Source: Valencia hispanica
Taxonomy: Eukaryota > Chordata > Actinopteri > Cyprinodontiformes > Valenciidae
Reading direction: 5' to 3'
Assembly (NCBI GenBank): GCA_963556495.2
Contig: OY747705.1
Coordinates: 6,229,501-6,293,500 of the forward strand
DNA length: 64,000 bases
In this document: one piece after another, positions 24,681 to 34,640 of the stretch
Numbering within the stretch: position 1 is the first letter of the stretch
Layout of the letters: each line of letters begins with the position of its first letter
The notes under the pieces: model-generated
The model's database searches: none
What the model was told of the DNA's origin: nothing
Seen by the model: the letters and a program-made list of their open reading frames with translations, nothing else
Translations under genes and position numbers: made by a program

Positions 24681-26375
24681 TATGGCACTTTTAAATATTC
24701 GCTCTCTGCTGAATTAAACTTTTTTGACTTCAGAGGGAAGGTAGACACCATCAGATGTAAAATGTTATCTTCTCAAAGTCACATGGTTTTAGACAAATCT
24801 GATTGTGTGTCTCCACCAGAGGAAACACTGGACAGTTTTGTCCTGGTAGAGGCTGAGACTCTTGATAAAGTTTTCTCCTCAGTGAGGCCCACCACATGTG
24901 TTTTGGACCCGATTCCCACTTCATTTTTTAAGCCATTTTATGAATCTTTTAGAGATGAGATTTTAACCGTGATGAATTGCTCCCTTCAGACGAGGGTCTT
25001 TCCTGCCGCCTTTAAAGGGGCGGTAGTGAGGCCCCTGCTGAAGCAATTTTGATTTTAATAATTTCAGACCGGTATCTAACTTACCATTTTTAAGCAAGGT
25101 TTTAGAAAAGCTTGTTTTAATTCAACTTAATGATTTTATTAATGAGCACAATGTCCTGGAGAAATTTCAGTCTGGTTTTAGGGTAAACCACAGCACAGAG
25201 ACGGCCCTTCTTAAGATTTTAAATTATTTTAGATTAAATTATGACGCTCAGAAGGTGACAGTGTTGGTTCTACTGGATCTAAGCGCTGCCTTTGATACAG
25301 TAGACCACATTATTCTTTTAACTCGTTTAAAACAGATCTGCCTCTCTGGTGATGTTCACAAATGGTTTACATCCTATCTCACAGACAGGACTTTTATGGT
25401 AAGTTTAGATACCTGCTCTTCTAGGGTCCACCGGATTACATGTGGTGTGCCCCAGGGTTCAATTTTAGACCCAGTGCTTTTTAACCTTAATATGCTCCCT
25501 CTTGGCAGCGTCATCAGGAGACATGGAGTTAACTTTCACAGTTATGCTGGTGATACACAGCTGTACATCTCCATGTCTCCCAATGACACACGGCCATTGG
25601 ATGCACTTTTTAACTGCATTTTAGACATTAAATCCTGGATGGCAGAAAACTTTCTCCAGCTCAACCAGGACAAAACTGAAGTTTTAGTCATCGGTCCTGA
25701 GGCTCAGAGAGAGAAGCTTTTACCAAAGCTACAATCACTGTCTTTTAATCCCTCTTTACAAGTGAAGAACCTGGGCGTGATTTTTGACTCTGAGCTGACT
25801 TTTATCCCTCACATTAAAAATATCACTAAAATAGGTTTTTATCCCCTTAAGAACATCGCCAGAGTCCGCCCCATTCTCTCTCGGGCCAACACGGAGACGC
25901 TGATGCATGCTTTTATCACCAGTAGGATTGATTACTGTAATGCCCTGCTTTCTGGTCTTCCCAAAAAGAGTTTATCAATTTTACAACTCCTACAAAATTC
26001 AGCAGCACGTGTCCTGACGAAGACTAGGAGGCAGGAACACATTACACCTGTCTTAGAATCACTGCATTGGCTCCCCGTGTGTCTAAGGATCGATTTGAAG
26101 TTTCTTTTAATAGTTTTAAGTGTCTTAATGGTCTTGGGCCTTCTTATCTATCAGAGCTGCTTTTACCATATGAACCTTTGCGGTCTCTGCGCTCCTCTGG
26201 CAGCCGTCTACTTGTCATCCCAAAAGTCAGGACACACATTCATGGTGAGGCGTCTTTCCATTATTATGGCCCTCACCTCTGGAACAGGCTGCCTGAGGAC
26301 CTTAGGGCCGCAGAGAACGTTCATGTTTTTAAAAGTAGGCTCAAGACTCACCTTTTTAGCCTAGCTATTAACTGA
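24681..26375 (+). pseudogene. L2 ORF2 (endonuclease remnant + reverse transcriptase), dead
   Basis: MALLNIRSLLN at 24681 is the start of the AP-endonuclease, but nearly all of that domain is deleted. The linker and RT fingers follow (24762-25052, ending at a stop, then FRPVSNLPFLSKVLEKL in another frame). The main frame 25255-26364 has LDLSAAFDTVDH (first catalytic Asp), GVPQGSILDPVLFN and HSYAGDTQLY, where the catalytic YADD is changed to YAGD. A frameshift near 26070 moves coding to 26067-26375, which ends FKSRLKTHLFSLAIN. The active-site change alone should abolish polymerisation. Confidence 0.9.
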
Positions 26376-26990
26376 TTATTATTTACTGCCTGTTATTTGC
26401 TTTTCATGCTTTTATTGATCAGTGTTTTACTACTTGGTCTTGTACTTATCTCGTTAATTTAATGTATTTATTTATTAATTTACCTACCTACCTATCGATC
26501 TATTTATTTATTTATTTGTGTATTTTAACATGTTAGCCTGTTTTACACGGATAAAAAAAAACATTGACACATCGTTCCAATGTTTCCTCTATGGGAGCCC
26601 TCTGCCCTGAGAGCAGTGGTCGGCTGTAGCTGCCTGGGTGCTCTCCAGGGGGTGCTTGGGTGGAGGTCAGAATCCTGGCCTCCCCTCCTCTGGACGCCCT
26701 GGGTCGGTGCCTCGGCTGCTGCTGTTGACCCGCTGCTGCTGGGGCAGATGGCTCCCTTGATGACGTTTCCTTACCCAACCTGGCACATCTGTACTCAGCC
26801 CAGTGTCCATCCTACTTTCTATTTTAATCTCCTTTTAATGTTGCTCTTTAATGTGTCCGCACATGGGGATAGGATTGGGGGGAGGGTAGTATAATTGTGT
26901 TCACACCTAAATTTGTGGGGGGGGGGGATTTTTATTCTGTAAAGCACTTTGAATTGCATTTTTTGTATGAAAAGCGCTTTATAAATAAAG

Positions 26991-26994
<4 letters not shown>

Positions 26995-27021
<27 letters not shown>
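26995..27021. repeat. (TTA)n tail of L2 copy 1
   Basis: TTA units follow AAATAAAGTT at the end of the LINE. The run ends where the Tc1-like terminus begins. Confidence 0.85.
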
Positions 27022-27023
<2 letters not shown>

Positions 27024-27618
27024 GAGTGGAGCAAAATCGTATTAGTCAGCCACCAATTGTGCAAGTTCTCCAACTTAAAAGGATGAGAATTTATTTGCAA
27101 ATTATGGTGGAAAATAAGTATTTGGTCAATTACAAAAGTTAATCTCAATACTTTGTTATATACCCTTTGTTGGCAATAACAGAGTTCAAACGTCAAAGGT
27201 CTTCACTAAGTTTTCACACACTGTTCCTGGTATTTTGCCCCATTCCTCCATGCAGATCTTCTCTAGAGCTGTGATGTTTTGGGGCTGTCGCTGGCCAACA
27301 CCGACTTTCATTTCCCTCCAAAGATTTTCTATGGGGATGAGATCTGGAAACTCGCTAGGCCAATCCAGGACCTTGAAATACTTCTTACAAAGCCACTCCT
27401 TCGTTGCCTGGGCGATGTGTTTGGGATCATTGTATTGCTGCACGTTGCATCCACGTTTCATCTTTAATGCCCTTGCTGATGGAAGGAGGTTTTTACTCAA
27501 AATATCACGATACATGGTTTTATTCATTCTTTCCTTTACACGTATCAGTCATCCTGGTCCCTTTGCAGAAAAACAGCCCCAAAGCATGATTTTTCCACCC
27601 CCATGCTTCACAGTAGGT
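27024..27618 (-). mobile_element. Tc1-like element, family B: inverted 3' half
   Basis: The terminus (AGTGGAGCAAAATCGTATTA from 27025) follows a TA and is in reverse orientation. It leads into minus-strand transposase coding. The segment stops at about 27618, where plus-strand sequence of the same family begins, giving a head-to-head composite. Confidence 0.8.
27186..27618 (-). pseudogene. Tc1-like transposase C-terminal half, active-site Asp lost
   Basis: The minus-strand frame 27186-27527 reads [18 protein letters not shown], then [16 protein letters not shown]. The catalytic Asp of QxDNDPKH has become Tyr. [12 protein letters not shown] keeps the Glu, and the frame ends [14 protein letters not shown]. 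Upstream minus-strand sequence to 27618 (AAGCATGGGGGTGGAAA) is the typical preceding block but in another frame. Confidence 0.85.
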
Positions 27619-28300
27619 ATGTAGAAGAAGCTCTTTTATCCTCTACTCGTTACCTGTTTTAATGGCGCCTGTTTGAACAGGATATCTGTATATCAGACAC
27701 CTCTCCTCACCTTCAGTCAGACTCCAACCTCCACCATGGCCAAGACCAGAGAGCTGTCCAAGGACACCATGGACAAGATTGTAGACCTGCACAAGACTGG
27801 GATGAGCCAATCTACAATAGGCAAGCAGCTTTGTCCGAAGAGATAGACTGTTGGAGCAATTATTAGAAAATGGGATAGCAAAAATGCAAAATCCCTGGCA
27901 ATCTCCATCGACCTGGCGAGTCATCCAAGATCTCACCTTGTGGGGTACACATGATCTTGAGAACGGTGAGGAAACAGCTCAGAACTACACGGGGGGAACT
28001 GGTCAATGACCTGAAAAGAGCTGGGACCACAGTAACAAAGGTTACTATTAGTAACACACTATTGGCCTGATTTATAAATTTTCCAAATAAAGAGCGAAAA
28101 ATTGCCTGCGCCACAAAAATTTGGAACTAAGATTGCATGGGCAAACGATAACAGGCAAAAAAAGCAGTATTAAAATGAGGACTTTGCTGCCAGAGAGAGG
28201 AGGAATAGGCGCAATGGATTCATGATACGTCTTTGGTTAAAAAAGAAAAAGGGGGAAAAAAACAACATACCTGTCATGTCTATGGCTGTTAGAGAGAAAA

Positions 28301-28370
28301 TTACTATCAGGCTAGAATGTCTGTGAATTATATCTTTCATTTGTCATTAATAAACGTAATGCTTGCGGTG
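28301..28370 (+). repeat. Internal direct repeat, copy 1 (about 70 bp)
   Basis: This segment (GTGAATTATATCTTTCATTT, TAATAAAC) pairs with 28795-28869 (GTGAATTATATTTTTCGTTT, TAATAAAC) at roughly 85% identity. Together they bracket the LINE-like fragment. Confidence 0.75.
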
Positions 28371-28419
28371 TACATGTGCCACTCTAAATCATGCAGGTGC
28401 CGTATAGAGTCAAACCTAT

Positions 28420-28545
28420 TACAGCTCCAGCTTGTCCAGAACAAGGCTGCTCGCTTAGTCCTTAGATTTCCATATTCTACTAATGTTGTTGAAATGCACC
28501 ACACTTTATCATGGGCTCTAACTTCCTGCAACATTCTGCTGTCTA
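28420..28545 (+). pseudogene. Rex/CR1-type LINE RT C-terminal fragment
   Basis: Within the frame 28317-28586 the peptide LLQLQLVQNKAARLVLRFPY, then TNVVEMHHTLSW, matches the conserved post-RT block of fish CR1/Rex-type LINEs (Q-x-VQNKAAR-V followed by a LxWL-like motif). It is confined to the interior of the inverted-repeat element. Confidence 0.6.
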
Positions 28546-28794
28546 CAGAGCATCTCAGAAATGGAATAAATTATCAAAAATATTAGAGAATAAAAGAGCA
28601 TGTGTTCTTTAAAAAAAATTATTAAAATCTAATTTTAGCTTTGGATCTATCTGAATGTTTTAGTTATTTTATTGAAGGTTGGAAATGTACAAGTTAACAT
28701 CTGACATTTGTATGTAATCTAAAATGTATGAATTTTGGAAAAGAAAGGGGCAAAATCGACACAACCTTTAGGTTAATGGCCATTCATGTGTTAA

Positions 28795-28869
28795 TTACTG
28801 TTAGGTTAGAATGTGTGTGAATTATATTTTTCGTTTGTCACTAATAAACTTATGTTGAATTGTGGTGTT
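28795..28869 (+). repeat. Internal direct repeat, copy 2 (about 70 bp)
   Basis: Partner of 28301-28370 inside the inverted-repeat element. Confidence 0.75.
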
Positions 28870-30135
28870 GCAAAGTTAAGACAGGCCTTTCAGAGGCGGT
28901 AAAAATAGGCGCTAAAACAGCCAGCGAAACAGTTTCATGTTTGATAAATCACACTGCGCGTGGATCGCCTACTTATTTGGATGTTCTCCTCTCAATATTT
29001 TGCGCCTTCTAAAAGAAACGCCCACATTGCATATTTATCAAGGGCAAAAGCGCTAAATGGATTGTGTGCATGTTGCTGCAGGTTTAACTGGTACAGTCTT
29101 TCTTCTGCCTGCTTAGTAAATCACCTGCTGCATATTTTTGCGGCCGCTGTTTAACAAGTCCAAACCTTTGATAAATCAGGCCCTATGTCGTCGTGGATTA
29201 AAATCCTACAGTGCTCGAAAGGTCCCCCTGCTTTAGCCAGCACAAGTCCAGGCCCATCTAAAGTTTGCCAGATACCATCTGGATGATTCAGAGGAAGACT
29301 GAGAAAATGTAATGTCGTCAGATGAGACCAAAATAGAACTCCTTGGTATAAACGCCACTTGCTGTGTTTGGAGGTGGAAGAATGCTGAGTTGCATCCCAA
29401 GAACACCATACCCACTGTGAAGCATGGGGGTGGAAACATTATGCTTTGGGGCTACTTTTCTGCAAAAGGGAATGGAGAACTTATCCGTATTAAGGAAAGG
29501 ATGAATATGGTCATGTATCATGAGATTTTGAGTAAAACCCTCCTTCCATCAGTGAGAGTATTGAAGATAAAATGTGGCTGGATCTTCCAGCATGACAATG
29601 ACCCCAAACACATCGCCCAGGTAATGGAGGGGTTGGTTATGTAAAAAGCATTTCATGATTCTGGAGTCGCCTAGCCAGTCTCCAGACCTCAATCCAGTAC
29701 AGAATTGGTGGAGGGAGTTGGGGGTATGTGTTGCCCAGCAACAGCCCCAAAACATCACAGCTCTATAGAAGATCTGAATAGAAGAATGGACCAAAATAGC
29801 AGCTACTGTGTGTGCAAACTTGGTGAAGACCTACAGGAAACATTTGACCTCGGTCATAGCAAACCAAGATTACATTACAAAGTATTGATTTAAACGTTTG
29901 TTATTGACCAAATACTTAATTTCTGCACCATTATACAAATAAATTCTTCAAAAATCATACAATGGGATTTCGGAGTTTTTTTATTTTTCACATTTTGTCT
30001 CTCACAGCTATGGAAATTACAGACCTCTCTCATCTTTTAATAGCTTGCACAATCGGTGGCTGGCAAATACTTTTTTGCCCCACTGTAGTTTCCAGTATAC
30101 ATACTTCTTTTGCTTTTTATTGGTTTTCATGATGC

Positions 30136-30322
30136 AAGTCAATGACTCGATGCAATCTGCTGGTTTCCTTAGATAGAAAACTTTAAAACTGATTTGAATA
30201 ATGAACTGAAGGATTTATTGGAATGTATGTATGATTGAATTGAAAGGACGTGTACTGTAAAGTACTTTGAGATAACATGTTGTAAATTTTGCACAATATA
30301 AATAAACTGAATTGAATTGAGT
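30136..30322 (-). repeat. R2 short repeat, copy 3
   Basis: Reverse copy: AATGACTCGATGCAATCTGC on the left, AAGTACTTTGAGATAAC, then AATAAACTGAATTGAATTGA on the right. It is 50 bp from the end of the Tc1-like element. Confidence 0.85.
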
Positions 30323-30599
30323 TATCTTCTCCTTCATGATTCAGAGGGACCCATCATTGTGAATATTGTAGTTTTACTGAGGCTGAAGAAATTGCTATTT
30401 AAAAATGACTTTGTATGGGCTTCAAACTCAGTTCTGTTTCCTCACAACATGACTGCAAGGTTTACAGTTTATACTATGCTCTTACTTCTATAAGTTTAAT
30501 CACCATGGTAACAACTCCTCTGCTGAAGCAGGATGAGTTGGAGTTAAGGAATCAATACATGTAAAATGAACTCTGAAAAGGTGCTTGATTAGAATGAAC

Positions 30600-30935
30600 T
30601 TATCACAGAGTGACAGAGTGTCTGTTCGATCTGTCTGAGATTGTCCTGTTTGAAGCTAAGGACACGTTTATCAGAAAACTGTTAGATTTCACGGTCTTGG
30701 TTTTGAAATTTAGAGACTATGTAGAACTGACATCAACATTGTTCTGGATCAGCTGCAGCTGTCCTATTGACTTCTTAGGCAGACCTGTGAAGAAGCTGTT
30801 GCAGTAATCAATCCGACTAAAGATAAACACATGGATGAGTTTTTCTGAAACTTGCTGGGACATTAAATCCTTTAATCATAGAAATGTTTTCCAGGTGATA
30901 GAAGGCTGACTTTGTAATTGTCTTTATCTGTTTCT
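30600..30935 (-). pseudogene. L2/Rex-type LINE RT fragment
   Basis: The plus strand here reads as the complement of a LINE RT C-terminal region. On the minus strand the degenerate frame gives FYHLENISMIKG, then a region equivalent to DYCNSVLTGLPK and LQLIQNAAAR of the copy at 40100-40853. Stops interrupt it. A tRNA-headed SINE fragment follows directly. Confidence 0.65.
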
Positions 30936-30943
30936 AAAGGTTC

Positions 30944-31190
30944 AGTGGCTTTCTCTAGGTACTCCAGCTTCCTTTCAAAGTCCAAAAAAGTCCACTGTTA
31001 GGTTAATTGGTCTCTTTAAATTGTCCTAGGTATGAGTGTGTGTGTTCATAGTTGTTTGTCATGTGATGTACTGGCGACCTGTACCTATCGAGGGTGTACC
31101 CCGCTTATTGTCCAATGGCCGCTGGAGATAAGCACCAACTCCCCGTGACTCTGCACGTGTAAGTGGGTAGGTAGAGATTATGGATGGATG
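30944..31190 (+). mobile_element. tRNA-headed SINE, copy 4 (head missing)
   Basis: The body only is present: GGTACTCCAGCTTCC, AGGTTAATTGGTCTC, ACTGGCGACCTGTACC and a TGGATGGATG tail. The promoter-like head is absent, consistent with 5' truncation at insertion. Confidence 0.8.
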
Positions 31191-31274
31191 TTTAATAATT
31201 CAAACCCTGTATCTACAGACATGGGAATGGTTGGTATCTTCATTCAACTTACTTTTATCTGAGCTGATCAGACA

Positions 31275-31385
31275 CTTAACATGAATGGGTGAATCACTGA
31301 ATGTAGTGTAAAGGGCTTTGTGGTCCTCTTACTGAAAGAGTGCTATATAAATGCAGCTCCTTTACCATTTTACCATTTACCAGTA
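31275..31385 (+). repeat. SINE/LINE 3' tail repeat
   Basis: AAAGGGCTTTGTGGTC, GTGCTATATAAATGCAG and a short ACCATTT run match a common fish retroposon tail (GCTATATAAATAC type followed by CATTTAC units). No body is recognised. Confidence 0.55.
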
Positions 31386-32050
31386 TTTGAATCAGACATG
31401 TTGCTCTCAGATTTGACTTTCCTCTTTCTACAAAGTTTATCTTGTTTCACTGCTTCACTGGGTGAAGCTTTTCAGCCAAAACAAAGTGTCTCCCACAATC
31501 TGGATTTAACACCCTATGATAAACATTCCCATTAATTTGATTAAATAATGTGTATACTGTTAATAATAAGCTCTGAATTATGAGTCCCTGTACTGTTTCA
31601 AAAAGGTAATAGTATCTTTTTATTACAAAAGGTTGTTTGAAGTCACGCACTTCACACTTGCCGAAATCCCACTACGCTGGACTTTTAACGTGTTATGCAC
31701 ATATATTTCAACCAATATCTGATTATCAAACCATTCACAAAAGTGTTTTTGAAATGTATCTGCAAGACTAAATAAATTTAAAGCCTCCCAACTTGTTGCT
31801 GCACACTGCTGTTCAGCTGACCAAAAAAGGGTCTTATACTTTTCATATCCTTACAAGAAATATTCCGCTGTTTGGAAATATTTTCAGATATGAAAAGCAA
31901 AAGGACTGATAGGAGTTCCAACCATCACTTGTAGGTTACACTGTCTTTAAAGTAAACTTGATAAGGTTTGAGAAATATGTCTAAGCATCTGGCTGCAGTC
32001 TGGCTACCAAGCAGGTAGTCTGACTATTAAAAAGTTAGTATTGGCTTGTC
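31386..32050. other. No recognised gene
   Basis: Nothing recognisable on either strand. Confidence 0.5.
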
Positions 32051-32104
32051 CCACCTATTGTACTTTAAAATTGAGTTGGGTTTCGATTCAAATTTCAAGA
32101 ATCG

Positions 32105-32640
32105 ATCCGATTCAAATTCTTTATCATTAAATTTTTATTAAGAAGGCCATCCAAATAAATAACAGCATAAAATATACATTTTTCTTGGTTCTTTTAAATA
32201 TTTTTCCAACGATTTTCTAACCTATCCTCCTTCCCTCTCCCACTCCCTGCGACCAATCATACATTGTAGAGTAATGATGCACTGTTATACACAGCATGTC
32301 CACATTGTGCACTGTTAGTATACAAGACGTCTTTAAGACAATAGTTTAAGATCTTCCATCAGTTGTGTCCAAAGTGCAGTTGTGTTCGCTGTTGCATTGT
32401 TGATCCTTGCAGCCGACAATTCTATGTAAGCAATGTCCATAAAGGAGTGGAGCCAATGAGGTAATGACACATCGTTAGGTTTCCATCTTTGAGCTATAAT
32501 CTTTTTGGCCACTGTTAGTCCTGTCAGACAGATTTGGTGGGCCTTTCCTTGAAGTGATATTTGTGAGTCATCATTAAAAATGTGCACAGCAAGATCTATT
32601 GGTAGAAAAAGTCATTTACTCCAAAGCTCCCAAACTCCTG
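32105..32640 (-). pseudogene. L1-type LINE ORF2 C-terminus and 3' end
   Basis: The minus-strand frame 32333-32587 reads CLTGLTVAKKIIAQRWKP, then LPHWLHSFMDIAYIELSAAR and LWTQLMEDLKLL before the stop, the conserved end of fish L1 ORF2. Downstream on the minus strand the sequence ends AATAAAAATTTAATGATAAA near 32110, consistent with the LINE 3' terminus inside the hAT relic. Confidence 0.7.
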
Positions 32641-32812
32641 GACATTCCCATACAACATGAATGATAGAGCCTATAGGAGACAGAAGGAGCAGTAAGGATC
32701 TGGTGCCGCCCCCAGTCTATGCCTCACAACCGGGGTCATGCTCTACAGCATTACTTTAAATGTATATAATGGTGGTTACAATTCTTTGATGCTCTCAGTA
32801 TTCTCAATATTC

Positions 32813-33187
32813 TTAATATTGTGCCAAATTAACTTCTTCCGAAAGACTTTTGCGAGACACCATAACGTAGTGCGGTTGCGTTACTTTCATTAACCGCCTG
32901 AAGCGTATTCTGTTAACAACAGAATACAGGCGCATGTCCTTGCAAATTAACCCTGCAAGTGCCTCAGTTATTATGAGTGAAGGTGCAAAATTGGCTGGTA
33001 GTTGTAGTGTTTGCTTGAGTTTCACCTGTTGCGACCTGGTGGATGGCTTGAACATGAGATCTTGGTTATATCGCAACATGTGGCCCCTGAAGTTGGTTGT
33101 CGTTCCACAATACATCACCTTCATTTGGCAGGCCTTGCAAATCGCTTTGCTTCTGTCAAACTCATCTTTCTGTTTACATTTCTTCAC
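32813..33187 (-). pseudogene. hAT transposase N-terminus (BED finger), truncated
   Basis: The frame has ICKACQMKV (C-x2-C) followed by RGHMLRYN. The finger's second His position is Asn, so one zinc ligand is lost. The helical region LIITEALAGLICKDMRLYSV, then RRLMKVTQPHYVMVSRKSL, matches ZBED/hAT proteins before the catalytic domain. The catalytic RNase H-like core is absent. It differs from the hAT gene at 2175-5553. Confidence 0.75.
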
Positions 33188-33430
33188 ACCTAGTGCACAT
33201 GGCTGAATTCAATGACGCAACAGTGTGTAGGGTTAAAGTTCACTGGGGGAAACTGTATTTACCCTTTAACAGCTAAGCTTCAAAATGTCCATCTCGACTT
33301 TTTTTTCCTACTTTGGCTGTAAAAAAGGCAAACAACTTTAAAGAGTTAAATCGATCTTTGGATGTAAGAATCGATTTTTAGGAATTTTTATAAGAATCGT
33401 TTTAGAATCAGAGAAAAGATTTTTTTCAAC

Positions 33431-34038
33431 ACAGCACAACTGTATAAAGAGCAGAAAAATATTCTGTGCTAAAACCACTTAAATTCAATATGTGTTGGGT
33501 TGTTACTTGGCTCAGTAGGTGGACCAGGCACCCTCAAATGGAGTCTAATCCTTTGCCAGCTGTTTTAACCTTGATTTTCACCATAGGGCATTTACTGCAT
33601 GTCTTCCTCTTTGCTCTCTGCCCTTTTTCTGCCAATTAAAAGCCTACTAGTACCCTAAAAAAACATTTAGAAATCAAAACAACAATAAATAACTGTTATA
33701 GATGTCATTATTGTTGTTTTTTTCTTGTTAATACAGTGAAATTGTAATATGTTTACAGAAGGTTATCATCCTAGGACAATCTCATCCATGATAGTGACAA
33801 TGGAGAACAAAGGCTGTTTATTTTCAGGCCCTTCATTTTCCTTGCTTCCAATCTTTGTTATAATTTAAGATTTAAAGCATCAACTGTAAAGGGATGGATA
33901 TATTTCATTTTATTGAACAGGGTCAAGTCCCTAATTTCCAGGGATTTAACTATAATTACTATGACATCATAGTACGATTTTTGGCGGTGATCAGTATGAC
34001 AATTTTATCAAACATTAATCCTTCTAATGCTGAGACTA
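33431..34038. other. No recognised gene
   Basis: AT-rich. No coding or repeat family is recognised. Confidence 0.5.
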
Positions 34039-34319
34039 CAGTGGTGTCAAAAAGTGTTTGCCCCCTTGCTGATTCCTTTTTATTTTTTTAGACGTTTGTC
34101 AGACTTACAGTAAATATTTCAGATCATCAAAAATGTAATGTAACACAAGTAAAAAGAAATTGGAGTTTTTAATAGAAGGTTGTTATTATTAAGGGAGAAA
34201 AAAAATCCAAACCTGTATGGCCCTGAGTGACAAAGTGATTGGCCCCTAAAAATAATACCTGCTTGGGCCACCCTTAGCAGCAGCGACTACGATCCTGCTT
34301 ATGATCTAACTTGCAGTGA

Positions 34320-34640
34320 GTCGTTTCTAGTGCTGTGGAGGACATTGTCCTTTCAGATTTTTTGCTAGACAATAGAATTCATGGTTCCATTTATTACAGC
34401 AAGTCTTCCAGGTCCTGAAGCAGCAAAACAGCCCCACACCATTTACAATACCACTACAATATTTTGCTGTTCGTATGACGATCTTTTTCTCAAATGCCGT
34501 GATACTTTTACACCAGATGTAACGGGACACACACCTTCCAAAAAGTTTCGCTTTTGTCTTGTCAGTCCACAGTGGATTTTCCTAAAAATCTCTAGGATCA
34601 TCAAGAGGTTTTCTGGCTAAATTGAGACAAGCCTTAATTT
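34320..34640 (-). pseudogene. Tc1-like transposase remnant, family C, catalytic part deleted
   Basis: On the complement this reads as the middle of the transposase: a GGAAGACTTGCTGTAATAAA block, preceded by a block corresponding to conversion of the WTDETK region (around 34550-34575) with stops. The sequence jumps near 34340 from the 3' end to the middle, skipping the part that would carry the last two catalytic residues. No continuous frame survives. Confidence 0.7.

Larger units (their letters stand above)
23000..27021 (+). mobile_element. L2-type LINE, copy 1, long but inactive
   Basis: It reads in order: an ORF1 region with a Cys-containing coiled-coil start, a Pro-rich linker and an esterase domain; a mostly deleted endonuclease; a full RT; the C-terminal FKSRLKTHLF signature; a 3' UTR; and AAAGCGCTTTATAAATAAAG followed by a (TTA)n tail ending at 27021. 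The 5' boundary is uncertain. The 3' UTR matches 55797-56330 (minus) of copy 2. The TTA tail abuts the inverted repeat of the next Tc1-like element. L2 elements copy themselves by target-primed reverse transcription; frameshifts and a changed RT active site make this one dead. Confidence 0.9.
28063..29182. mobile_element. 1.12-kb inverted-repeat DNA element with CTAT duplication
   Basis: The left end is GGCCTGATTTATAAA (28064) and the right end is TTTGATAAATCAGGCC (29167-29182). CTAT occurs directly on both sides (28059-28062 and 29183-29186), and removing the element with one CTAT restores the Tc1 sequence. It has no transposase of its own, so it is non-autonomous. The interior carries a LINE-like fragment flanked by imperfect direct repeats. 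The superfamily is not assigned. Confidence 0.8.
27736..29888 (+). pseudogene. Tc1-like transposase, family B copy 2, interrupted
   Basis: The N-terminal part reads [20 protein letters not shown] and [11 protein letters not shown], a helix-turn-helix, with stops soon after (27844). Following the 1.12-kb insertion, the catalytic part is at 29312-29644 with [11 protein letters not shown] (first Asp), [18 protein letters not shown] and [12 protein letters not shown] (second Asp). A shift then separates it from the region of [12 protein letters not shown] in another frame. The usual Glu is replaced by Gln there, because bases 29700-29702 read CAG. The gene is dead. Confidence 0.8.
27619..30085 (+). 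mobile_element. Tc1-like element, family B, plus-strand copy with nested insertion
   Basis: It starts inside the 5' untranslated part (CTCTACTCGTTACCTGTTTT near 27641) and lacks its left inverted repeat. Coding begins at ATGGCCAAGACCAGAGAGCT (27736). It is interrupted at 28059-29186 by an inverted-repeat element, resumes with GTCGTGGATTAAAATCC, and ends GCCCCACTG at 30085 followed by TA. Confidence 0.85.
32050..33430 (-). mobile_element. Second hAT relic (BED finger), invaded by L1
   Basis: The outer parts contain repeated GAATCGAT-type motifs at both ends (near 32098 and 33345-33410), as in ends of some hAT elements, but exact termini are not resolved. The interior has a BED-finger gene piece on the minus strand and an L1 3' fragment. 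Coordinates are approximate. Confidence 0.5.
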
